A DNA stretch of 5,385 nucleotides from assembly GCA_017425745.1 (NCBI GenBank), contig JAFOXT010000060.1, positions 1-5,385 of the forward strand, given 5' to 3'. The stretch is from Clostridia bacterium. GTDB taxonomy: Bacteria; Bacillota; Clostridia; Oscillospirales; Acutalibacteraceae. The position numbers and the translations under genes are program-made. The notes beneath the pieces are model-generated. The model was given only the letters and a program-made list of their open reading frames with translations, was not told where the DNA came from and searched no databases. Below, one piece after another: positions 1-5,385 of the stretch; the first letter of the stretch is position 1; the number at the start of each line of letters is the position of its first letter.

Positions 1-830
1 GCACTTATTGCATAGCCGGTGATATCGCTGAAGGTGTTATTAATAATTTTTATATCACTGAGATAATGACCTGCAACCCCTGAATGTGTTCCGACGCCAC
101 GGGAAAGCTTTTTAAAGGAACAGTCAGAAATTTCAACATTTTTTGTGCCCGTTCCATCCATAGACGGATAAGAAAAATGCTCTTCCTTCAATATATCTAT
201 CTGTATTGCTTCACAGTTGTATCCTTCAGATTTTTTTGAAAAATCCATATCGGTAAATTCACAGCCGACTATTTTAACATTACTGCTGGCCGCAAAGGTA
301 AGCTGATGATGCACATCATATGTGTTTCTGAACACAACATTTTCAACAGTAATATTTTTGGCATGTGCAAAACGCATAAGCGAGGTTGTTCCGTTGTCGT
401 TTCCGTCTATACAGCCGTTTTTTAAAGTAATATTGGTAAAGCCGTCATCTCCGTAATATATTTCAGAGGATCTGCCGAAGCGTATCATAGCCGAGCAATT
501 ACCCATACGGTAAAACTCTGACTGTGACATATCAAATACCATATTGCTGTAAAAATTAAGACTTGAATGAAGTCCGTACTTTCCTTCAGGAAGAATCAGA
601 GTATGTATATCTTCCTCAGAAGCGTTATCTCTTATATAATCAATTGCATACTGAATAGCCTTACGGGCATCAATATTTTTGTTATTTATAACAACATCGT
701 AGGTTTTTACAATATCTCCGCAGCTGTCTTTGATAAGGATTTTATCTGTTTTATCTTCAGCAGAAGCACTGAAGCAAACAAGCATTACCGTTATCAGCGT
801 TGCAAATAAAAAGGTGAGCACTTTTTTCAT
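1..830 (-). CDS. Secreted right-handed parallel beta-helix protein (partial, C-terminus beyond window)
   Basis: An open frame runs from ATG at 830 to the left edge without a stop, giving 276 complete codons; the C-terminus lies outside. Residues 1-24 form a Sec signal peptide (MKK, hydrophobic core, probable cleavage after Ala-Ser-Ala), so the product is exported. Cys19 lacks a proper lipobox. Residues about 50-85 resemble the start of pectate-lyase-like folds (a helix, then LILPEGKY). From about residue 130 there are repeated beta-helix rungs of the type 'NITLKNG', 'NITVENVVF', 'NVKIVGCEF', 'NVEISDCSF' and 'DIKIINNTF', spaced about 20-50 residues apart. 'EAIQID' (207-212) and 'RGVGTHS' (244-250) recall clostridial surface beta-helix proteins related to glycosidase family 28. 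Such proteins bind or cleave polysaccharides; no GH28 catalytic set is visible in this part, so activity is unknown. The ribosome binding site is AAAGGA (about 840-845), 10 bases from the ATG. The gene has its own promoter. Confidence 0.85.
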   Translation of the reverse strand, partial: MKKVLTFLFATLITVMLVCFSASAEDKTDKILIKDSCGDIVKTYDVVINNKNIDARKAIQYAIDYIRDNASEEDIHTLILPEGKYGLHSSLNFYSNMVFDMSQSEFYRMGNCSAMIRFGRSSEIYYGDDGFTNITLKNGCIDGNDNGTTSLMRFAHAKNITVENVVFRNTYDVHHQLTFAASSNVKIVGCEFTDMDFSKKSEGYNCEAIQIDILKEEHFSYPSMDGTGTKNVEISDCSFKKLSRGVGTHSGVAGHYLSDIKIINNTFSDITGYAIS

Positions 831-858
831 TATGTCACATCCTTTCTCTGTTACTGTT

Positions 859-887
859 ATTGTACATATCGGTATACAAAGTGTCAA
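859..887 (-). promoter_or_regulatory. SigA-type promoter of the beta-helix gene
   Basis: On the minus strand there is a perfect -35 box TTGACA (887-882), a 17-base spacer and a -10 box TACAAT (864-859, 5 of 6 consensus). Predicted initiation near 852 gives a leader of only about 22 bases before the ATG at 830, with the ribosome binding site inside it. The promoter lies just downstream of the terminator of the radical SAM gene, so the beta-helix gene is an independent unit. Confidence 0.85.
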
Positions 888-901
888 TAGTTTCACAAAG
901 G

Positions 902-931
902 AAAAAACTACCACACCGAAAGGTATGGCAG
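902..931 (-). terminator. Intrinsic terminator after the radical SAM gene
   Basis: On the minus strand CTGCCATACC (931-922) pairs with GGTGTGGTAG (917-908) over 10 positions, including two G-T wobbles, around a TTTC loop, followed directly by six T (907-902). It starts 16 bases after the stop codon at 948 and lies before the -35 box of the next gene. The opposite strand lacks a T tract, so it acts one way. Confidence 0.85.
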
Positions 932-947
932 AAAATAAATTCAGTTT

Positions 948-1778
948 TTATTTCACAAACCTCTGGGCATATCCGCACCTTTTGCATAACTCCTCAGAAG
1001 CCTCACCTTTTGCAAAGCCTTCTGTAATGGCCCTTGCTCTTTCAGAGTCAAGTATAGTGTCTATATCCTCACTGAATATATTGCCGAGGTTAATAACACC
1101 GTCGCTGTCAAGACAGCAGGGTACCACCGTACCGTCTGAAAGTATACCGAAATGGTCTTTGAGCCCGTAGCAGAAAAATCTTTCACCCTTGATTTCCGCT
1201 TCGGTGTCGGGCCATTCAAACCGCTCGCCCCACTCAATGTGGATTTTATCCCGTATTCTGATACCACGTGTGTTTTCTGCCCATTCGCCCTGTAAGAGCT
1301 CTTTAAGCAGATTGAAGGTTACATCGTTTCTGCCACCGTCAAAGCCGTTATTCCAGAGTCTGAAAACAACTATAGTGCCCTCTTCAGCCGCTTTCTCAGA
1401 GAACTCGGCAAGCTCGCGTATATACTTTGCGTGTTCTTCATCGCTTTCTTTTTCAAAGCTGTGAACAGAGATGTTCACCTTATATAAACCGGAAGATAAC
1501 AGCTCTTCTCCCCGTTTTCTGAGAAGTGTTCCGTTAGTTGTAACAACCGATCTGAAGCCTCTCTCCCCTGCCATTTTTATAAACTCGTGCAGCTGTGGAT
1601 GAGTAAGCGGTTCACCCATAAGGTGATAATAAATATATTTGGTTTTATCGGTAAGTGCTGAAAGAATAAACGAAAACTCATCCTTATTCATTCGCTTTGA
1701 CTCTCTTTTATGTCCGTGACAAAAGGAGCAGCTCATATTACATATATTGGTGATTTCCACATAAACCTTACTGTACAT
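948..1778 (-). CDS. Radical SAM protein with SPASM/twitch-like C-terminal domain
   Basis: A 276-residue protein of the radical SAM superfamily. The CX3CX2C motif (Cys13, Cys17, Cys20, in 'CNMSCSFC') binds the [4Fe-4S] cluster that cleaves S-adenosylmethionine. 'MGEP' (54-57) corresponds to the family GGE-type SAM-binding motif, and 'VTTNGTLL' (79-86) and 'NISVHSF' (102-108) are typical barrel strands. The C-terminal part has Cys203, then CX12GX4C to Cys221 with adjacent Cys222, and a CX2C pair (Cys265, Cys268). This resembles a reduced SPASM/twitch domain carrying one auxiliary iron-sulfur cluster. Family members modify peptides, proteins or small molecules; the substrate cannot be told, and no precursor peptide gene is visible beside it. 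The start at 1778 is supported by AGGAGG (1790-1785), 6 bases from the ATG. The gene lies downstream of the CofE-like gene, separated by a terminator and without an obvious promoter. Confidence 0.9.
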   Translation of the reverse strand: MYSKVYVEITNICNMSCSFCHGHKRESKRMNKDEFSFILSALTDKTKYIYYHLMGEPLTHPQLHEFIKMAGERGFRSVVTTNGTLLRKRGEELLSSGLYKVNISVHSFEKESDEEHAKYIRELAEFSEKAAEEGTIVVFRLWNNGFDGGRNDVTFNLLKELLQGEWAENTRGIRIRDKIHIEWGERFEWPDTEAEIKGERFFCYGLKDHFGILSDGTVVPCCLDSDGVINLGNIFSEDIDTILDSERARAITEGFAKGEASEELCKRCGYAQRFVK

Positions 1779-1811
1779 ATAACTCCTCCTTTAATTACAT
1801 AATTTTGTATT

Positions 1812-1837
1812 AAAAAAGCACCCGACGGGTGCTTTTT
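1812..1837 (-). terminator. Intrinsic terminator between the CofE-like and radical SAM genes
   Basis: A GC-rich stem GCACCC / GGGTGC with a 3-base loop is extended by five A-T pairs on each side (1813-1823 with 1827-1837). On the minus strand a run of six T (1817-1812) follows the GC core. It begins 2 bases after the TGA stop at 1839. The flanking A and T runs make it potentially bidirectional, though no plus-strand gene ends here. Only about 22 bases separate it from the ribosome binding site of the radical SAM gene, so read-through may feed that gene. Confidence 0.88.
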
Positions 1838-1838
1838 A

Positions 1839-3032
1839 TCAGTTTGTGTAGTTGTCGAAGTAGCCCTGAACAAGTACAACGGGTGTACCCTTGTCACCTG
1901 AGCCACTTGTAAGGTCGCAGAGTGAACCGATAAGGTCAGTGAACTTTCTGGGTGTTGTACCCTGAGAAGCCATATTACCAACAAGGCTTTCTTCGCCCTT
2001 TTCCTTGATTCTTTCGCTGATAGCCTTCTTGAGCTCTTCACCTGAAAGATCCTTGAAATCGTTATCTGCAAGATACTTGAGCTTGAGCTCGTTGGGTGTG
2101 CCTTCAAGTCCCTTTGTGTAACCGGGTGATACGCAGGGGTCAGCAAGCTCCCAGATTTTACCCTGAGGATCCTTGAATGCGCCGTCACCGTATACCATAA
2201 CTTCAATGTTCTTGCCTGTCTTTTCAATAAGGTACTGCTGAGCCTTGGTTACAAACTCACCGCAATCCTTGGGGAAAAGCTTGATCATATCTTCTGTTGA
2301 CTTGTTTGAGCCGAGAAGACCGAAGTCAGCATTGAAGCCGCTGCCGTCAACTGAAGAAGTAAGGATATCGTCCATACCGCAGACAATTTTTGCACCTGCA
2401 GCCTTAAGAAGTCTCTTAGTTCTCTGTCTTGTATGAATGTCGCAGGTAAGAACGCAGTCTGTGTAATCAAGAATAGCCTTTGCCTGGTTAGCAAAAACAA
2501 CCTCACACTCTGCACCTGCTTCTGTGATAATCTGTGAATAGTAGTCTACGTAATCTACACCTGTGAATTCGTGCTTGTTTTCGCCGAAAAGCTCACGGTA
2601 CTTGCTGAGAGAAAGAACATCGCTGTAAGGATTAACGCCAGCCTCGTCAAGCTGATCGTAAGTGAGAAGATGGTTACCAACCTCGTCACTGGGATAGCTG
2701 AGCATAAGCACAACCTTCTTGCAGCCCATTGCAATACCCTTAAGGCAGATTGCAAAACGGTTTCTTGAAAGAATCGGGAAAATTACACCAACGGTTTCAC
2801 CGCCAAGCTTAGCCTTAACATCCTTGGCAATAGCGTCAACTGAAGCATAGTTACCCTGGCTTCTTGCAAGGATTGATTCTGTAACTGCAACAACGTCCTT
2901 TTCACGAAGCTCAAAGCCGTCAATTTCAGCTGCTTCAATAACACTGTCGCAAACAATCTTTGCAAGGTCGTCACCTTCACGGATAATCGGGCAACGGATA
3001 CCTCTTGAAATAGTGCCTGTTCTTCTTTGCAT
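1839..3032 (-). CDS. Coenzyme F420-0:L-glutamate ligase-like (CofE/F420_ligase family) protein
   Basis: A 397-residue soluble protein without signal peptide or membrane segments. The N-terminus follows the CofE pattern: 'EGDDLAKIV' (19-27), then 'EKDVVAVTESILARSQGNY' (44-62), equivalent to the 'DGDIVVVTSKIVSKAEGR'-type segment of the family. The C-terminus ends in 'GTPVVLVQGY' (382-391), like the 'PVVLVRG' end of CofE. True CofE adds glutamates to F420-0 using GTP and divalent metal and is about 250 residues; this protein is about 150 longer, with a conserved-looking block 'VYGDGAFKDP' (280-289). Clostridia carrying such proteins are not generally known to make F420, and no other F420 gene is in the window, so the real acceptor is unknown. 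A glutamyl-ligase-type activity is only an inference. The start at 3032 is supported by AAGGGG (3046-3041), 8 bases upstream; an ATG near 3054 is out of frame. Codons here are visibly biased (many GCT, AAG, CTT), hinting at good expression. Confidence 0.82.
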   Translation of the reverse strand: MQRRTGTISRGIRCPIIREGDDLAKIVCDSVIEAAEIDGFELREKDVVAVTESILARSQGNYASVDAIAKDVKAKLGGETVGVIFPILSRNRFAICLKGIAMGCKKVVLMLSYPSDEVGNHLLTYDQLDEAGVNPYSDVLSLSKYRELFGENKHEFTGVDYVDYYSQIITEAGAECEVVFANQAKAILDYTDCVLTCDIHTRQRTKRLLKAAGAKIVCGMDDILTSSVDGSGFNADFGLLGSNKSTEDMIKLFPKDCGEFVTKAQQYLIEKTGKNIEVMVYGDGAFKDPQGKIWELADPCVSPGYTKGLEGTPNELKLKYLADNDFKDLSGEELKKAISERIKEKGEESLVGNMASQGTTPRKFTDLIGSLCDLTSGSGDKGTPVVLVQGYFDNYTN

Positions 3033-3054
3033 ATATATTACCCCTTAAATTCAT

Positions 3055-3081
3055 GTTATCAATTTCGAATAACTCGATAAC
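3055..3081. repeat. Short inverted repeat in the leader of the CofE-like gene
   Basis: GTTATC (3055-3060) and GATAAC (3076-3081) are perfect 6-base inverted arms separated by 15 bases that contain the palindrome TTCGAA (3064-3069). The element lies between the predicted -10 box and the ribosome binding site of the minus-strand gene, so it could be an operator or a weak RNA hairpin. The arms are short and AT-rich, so chance is possible. Confidence 0.35.
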
Positions 3082-3093
3082 TAATACTTACAT

Positions 3094-3122
3094 ATTTTAT
3101 CACTATGAACGCAATAAATCAA
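3094..3122 (-). promoter_or_regulatory. Promoter of the CofE-like gene (extended -10)
   Basis: On the minus strand there is a -35 box TTGATT (3122-3117, 4 of 6 consensus), a 17-base spacer, and a -10 box TAAAAT (3099-3094, 5 of 6) preceded by TGA, forming an extended -10. Initiation near 3087 would give a leader of about 55 bases that includes the inverted repeat at 3055-3081. Confidence 0.65.
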
Positions 3123-3240
3123 TATTTCTGCGTTTAATATTATGCCTACTTGCGAAAAAATTTTTGTGTAAAAATAACAAAACTACTATTATTATGCTCA
3201 GTGCAGGCCATTCTAATAAAAATTTTAATTAATTCGTGGG

Positions 3241-3269
3241 TTTTCAAATTCCGCTGTGTATTATATAAT
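3241..3269 (+). promoter_or_regulatory. Probable promoter of the sigma factor/membrane protein operon
   Basis: A perfect -10 box TATAAT (3264-3269) lies 17 bases downstream of TTTTCA (3241-3246, 4 of 6 to the -35 consensus). Initiation near 3276 leaves a leader of about 27 bases holding the ribosome binding site. A weaker alternative is TTGTGT (3164-3169), 17 bases, TATTAT (3187-3192). No AAC-type -35 motif typical of ECF-dependent promoters was seen, so basal expression looks housekeeping rather than autoregulated. Confidence 0.55.
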
Positions 3270-3289
3270 GAACACAGAACAAAAAGCAC

Positions 3290-3297
3290 GGGAGGTG
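3290..3297 (+). promoter_or_regulatory. Ribosome binding site that fixes the sigma factor start
   Basis: GGGAGGTG lies 7 bases (counted from the last G of GGAGG) before the ATG at 3303. The frame stays open upstream to a TTG at 3150, but that start has no ribosome binding site and the added 51 residues match no sigma factor region. The ATG at 3303 is therefore the start. Confidence 0.85.
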
Positions 3298-3302
3298 AAA
3301 AA

Positions 3303-3848
3303 ATGCAGGCAGACAAAATTATTGAGGGTATGCAAAATAAAAACGCAGACAGCCTTACCGAATTCCGGCTGCGGTACGGTCCGCTTATACACTACATACT
3401 GAAGCCCATTCTGAAGGATGAAAGAGATATCGAAGAATGCTTTTCAGATATAACCGTAACAGTCTGGAACAATATTCAGTTTTATTCCCCGGATAAAGGC
3501 ACTTTTACAACCTGGCTGACCGCAATAAGCCGTAATGCAGCATTCAACAAAGCACGAAAGCAGAACAGAATCAATCAGAACGAAGAACCGATTTATGAAA
3601 CCACTCCCTCACCCTGCATTTCACCTGAGGAGAGTGCAATAAAAAAGGAACAGCAAAAGCTTCTTCAAAAAGCAATAGGTACCCTTTCAAAGGACAATCA
3701 GAATCTCTTTTACAGAAAATACTATTATATGCAGTCAACCGCACAGATTGCCGCTGAGCTTGGTTTAAGCGAAAGAGCAGTTGAAGGACGGCTTTACAGA
3801 ATCAAGCAGCTTTTAAGAAAAGAGTTGGGAGGTGACAATGATGAATGA
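3303..3848 (+). CDS. ECF-type RNA polymerase sigma factor (sigma-70 family)
   Basis: A 181-residue protein, the usual length for ECF sigma factors, with only regions 2 and 4. Region 2 spans about residues 15-90: 'DIEECFSDITVTVWNNI' (42-58) for core polymerase binding, then 'GTFTTWLTAISRNAAFNKAR' (66-85), the region 2.3/2.4 helix for -10 melting and recognition. A polar linker with several prolines (about 95-112) follows. Region 4 spans about 118-175, with a helix-turn-helix 'AQIAAELGLSERAVEGRLYR' (147-166) for -35 recognition. The 3' end overlaps the downstream membrane protein gene by 8 bases, implying translational coupling. That layout is typical of an ECF factor with its membrane-bound regulator. 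The target regulon cannot be deduced here. A TTG start at 3150 is rejected. Confidence 0.93.
   Translation: MQADKIIEGMQNKNADSLTEFRLRYGPLIHYILKPILKDERDIEECFSDITVTVWNNIQFYSPDKGTFTTWLTAISRNAAFNKARKQNRINQNEEPIYETTPSPCISPEESAIKKEQQKLLQKAIGTLSKDNQNLFYRKYYYMQSTAQIAAELGLSERAVEGRLYRIKQLLRKELGGDNDE
3827..3834 (+). promoter_or_regulatory. Ribosome binding site of the membrane protein, inside the sigma factor gene
   Basis: GGGAGGTG sits within the last codons of the sigma gene. The ATG at 3841 is 8 bases and the ATG at 3838 is 5 bases from the last G of GGAGG, so either could be used. The in-frame GTG at 3832 overlaps the site itself and is unlikely as a start. The arrangement indicates translational coupling. 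Confidence 0.75.
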
Positions 3849-5334
3849 AAACAGCTTTGATTTTTTCAGTGACCGCGAAATTTCTGAAATGCTCACTCCT
3901 TTTCCACCCCCTGATAACGTAACTAAAACGGTTTCTCCGTGGAGAAAAGCAACAAGACAGATGCTTATAGGCTTTGCTCTTATGGCGGTTGTTCCTCAGA
4001 TTTTTCCTCTGAATCTTATCTTTTCCGTTGCAGGCCCGATTCTGGCGCTACTTGGCTTCAGAAGTCTCAGAAAAGAAAACAAGTGGTTTTTCCTTGGCTA
4101 TGTACTCTCTTCAATAGCCCTTGGATTTGAAGCTGTTTCGCTTTTTCTCAATTCATCAATTGTACGCTACACCGCTGAGAGCTCTGCACCTTTTACCGTA
4201 ATGGCAATGACCTCACTCCTGCTCATATTTATGATGGCAGTTTCAATTTCAGCGGGGTTTATAACCGTAAAAAAGAAGCTAGAATATAACAGTTCGAATT
4301 TTTCGTCCTATTCACTTATAGGCATAATGGCGCTGATTATTTTTCTCGCCCTCATAAACTTTACGGGTGTATTTGCTTCCCTCGTGCTGATTGCTTATAT
4401 TCTTGTTTTCATTTTTCTCATAAGGCTTTCCAAAGAGCTTGATGAATACGGATATGCCATTGAAATTGCAGGTGTGCAGAATTCAGACAAAACAGTTGCT
4501 ACCATCTGTCTCGGTCTTGCGTTTCTAATTTCACTTACAGGCTATGTTTTCTTCTCCCGTTATCCTATGGAGTGGACTCCTCAGGTTAAAACAGAAAGTG
4601 CACAGATTGAAGAAATCAAAGCAAATCTTCTTTCTTTAGGCTTTCCCGATTATGTTCTGAACGACCTTAAGGATGAGGATATTCTTGAGTGTGAAAATGC
4701 GGTTTATGTTGATTCAAGAAGTGATTATCAGCCTTTCAACAACGGCAGAAAGGTTACCGAAACCAGAGGAAATGTACATTACACCCATACGGAGTATGAC
4801 GAAGAAGAGGTGCTTTTCACCACAATAAATGTGCTTATAGATGAGGAAGAAAACGAGTGGAAGCTTTTCCATCATTTCAAATGGGTAATTGATAAAGGCT
4901 ATTTCGCTACTGAAGGAATCTCAGTTGAGCCCGCCACATCTCATTCTTATCCCAAAGAGCCAAGTGGTCAGGTGCTTTATGACCTTGGTGGTATAACCTA
5001 CACAGCACCGTTTCTCAATGAAGGTGATCAGACATATGAATCAACATCTCCTTTCTTTCCCGGAAAAACTATGAATTTATACTTTGCTGAGTTTTCCTAT
5101 CCTCTTAAAGGTGAAAACAAGCGTGGCTATGTAACCTACCGCACCACCTTCTCCGACAAGACAATGACTGACAATTCAATTCTCTGCTATGCACACAATA
5201 AAAGTCCGTTGCAATACCCTGTTAAATCTGCAACTGAGGTGCTAAAAAATGTTATGCAAGACAGCTTTGCATTTGTCCGCAGATATGACTACGGAGTAAC
5301 TGATACAGGCAAATACTACTTAAACAAACAATAA
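3841..5334 (+). CDS. Seven-segment membrane protein, putative anti-sigma/sensor partner of the ECF factor
   Basis: A 497-residue protein of a family I cannot name. Residues 1-40 are cytoplasmic and include 'FPPPDNVTKTVSPWRKA' (21-37). Hydrophobic segments follow at about 41-56, 58-73, 83-103, 119-141, 157-175, 177-195 and 218-238. Basic loops ('RSLRKENK' 74-81, 'KKK' 144-146) fit an N-in, C-out topology. Residues 240-497 then form a large extracytoplasmic domain. It opens with 'IEEIKANLLSLGFPDYVLND' (256-275), probably a helical motif, and continues with acidic and aromatic-rich, probably beta-strand, sequence. From memory, gut Clostridia often pair similar proteins with this kind of sigma factor, so a role in holding and releasing it is plausible. 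No zinc-binding anti-sigma motif (HX3CX2C) or RsgI-type domain is seen. The gene overlaps the sigma gene by 8 bases. The start at 3838 (one more Met) is an equal alternative. Confidence 0.85.
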   Translation: MNENSFDFFSDREISEMLTPFPPPDNVTKTVSPWRKATRQMLIGFALMAVVPQIFPLNLIFSVAGPILALLGFRSLRKENKWFFLGYVLSSIALGFEAVSLFLNSSIVRYTAESSAPFTVMAMTSLLLIFMMAVSISAGFITVKKKLEYNSSNFSSYSLIGIMALIIFLALINFTGVFASLVLIAYILVFIFLIRLSKELDEYGYAIEIAGVQNSDKTVATICLGLAFLISLTGYVFFSRYPMEWTPQVKTESAQIEEIKANLLSLGFPDYVLNDLKDEDILECENAVYVDSRSDYQPFNNGRKVTETRGNVHYTHTEYDEEEVLFTTINVLIDEEENEWKLFHHFKWVIDKGYFATEGISVEPATSHSYPKEPSGQVLYDLGGITYTAPFLNEGDQTYESTSPFFPGKTMNLYFAEFSYPLKGENKRGYVTYRTTFSDKTMTDNSILCYAHNKSPLQYPVKSATEVLKNVMQDSFAFVRRYDYGVTDTGKYYLNKQ

Positions 5335-5337
5335 GAA

Positions 5338-5368
5338 AAAGGCTGGTAAAAACCAGCCTTTCATTTTT
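5338..5368 (+). terminator. Intrinsic terminator of the sigma factor operon
   Basis: AAAGGCTGGT (5338-5347) pairs with ACCAGCCTTT (5352-5361) around an AAAA loop, giving a 10-pair stem, followed by a T-rich tract ending in five T (5364-5368). It begins 4 bases after the TAA stop of the membrane protein gene. It ends the two-gene operon. Confidence 0.88.
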
Positions 5369-5385
5369 GATTTAAATCTTAGCCA

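Noticed and set aside
772..776. Possible lipoprotein cysteine (Cys19) in the beta-helix signal peptide
   Set aside because: The residues before it (M-L-V) do not form a lipobox, whereas Ala-Ser-Ala at 22-24 gives a normal signal peptidase I site.
567..809. Plus-strand small open frame opposite the beta-helix signal peptide region
   Set aside because: It lies antisense to a clear signal peptide and beta-helix gene and has no ribosome binding site or family resemblance.
730..1170. Plus-strand open frame across the beta-helix start and radical SAM end
   Set aside because: It lies antisense to two well-supported genes and crosses a promoter and terminator; the translation shows no recognisable features.
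1189..1464. Plus-strand open frame opposite the radical SAM gene
   Set aside because: It is an antisense shadow, Ser-rich and without a credible start signal.
1733..2227. Minus-strand open frame in another register over the CofE-like 3' end and radical SAM start
   Set aside because: It is low-complexity Ser/Arg/Leu-rich shadow translation of the CofE-like gene and runs through the terminator.
3152..3170. A-run followed by T-run resembling a terminator
   Set aside because: There is no GC stem; it is only an A/T tract in an AT-rich promoter region.
3150..3302. In-frame TTG start extending the sigma factor by 51 residues
   Set aside because: No ribosome binding site, AT-rich non-sigma sequence, and it spans the promoter region; the ATG at 3303 has GGGAGG at ideal spacing.
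3832..3840. GTG start for the membrane protein
   Set aside because: It overlaps the ribosome binding site itself; ATG 3841 (or 3838) is correctly spaced.

Overview
The window looks like chromosomal DNA of a low-to-moderate GC Gram-positive bacterium, most likely a gut-type Clostridia (Oscillospiraceae/Ruminococcaceae-like). The evidence is strong GGAGG-type ribosome binding sites, SigA-like promoters with AT-rich 5' regions, several intrinsic terminators, and protein families typical of that group. The genus call is inference; no rRNA or marker gene is present.

The left part (1-3032) holds three genes on the minus strand. Reading in the direction of transcription they are: a CofE-like (F420_ligase family) protein (3032-1839), a terminator, a radical SAM protein with a SPASM/twitch-like C-terminus (1778-948), a second terminator, and a secreted right-handed beta-helix protein (from 830, running off the left edge). 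The beta-helix gene has its own near-consensus promoter and forms a separate unit. The radical SAM gene has a strong ribosome binding site but no convincing promoter, so it probably depends on read-through of the terminator behind the CofE-like gene.

The right part (3303-5334) is a two-gene plus-strand operon, transcribed divergently from the CofE-like gene. It encodes an ECF-type sigma factor and, overlapping it by 8 bases, a protein predicted to have a short cytoplasmic N-terminus, about seven membrane segments and a large extracytoplasmic C-terminal domain. The layout suggests a sigma factor and membrane anti-sigma/sensor pair, but the membrane protein matches no classical anti-sigma domain that I recognise. 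An intrinsic terminator closes the operon.

The 270-base divergent intergenic region (3033-3302) carries candidate promoters in both directions and an inverted repeat in the CofE-like leader. No RNA gene, insertion sequence, CRISPR array or phage feature was seen, and no gene-free stretch exceeds 300 bases. The items most worth following up are the sigma/7-TM membrane pair and the CofE-like protein in a lineage not generally known for coenzyme F420.
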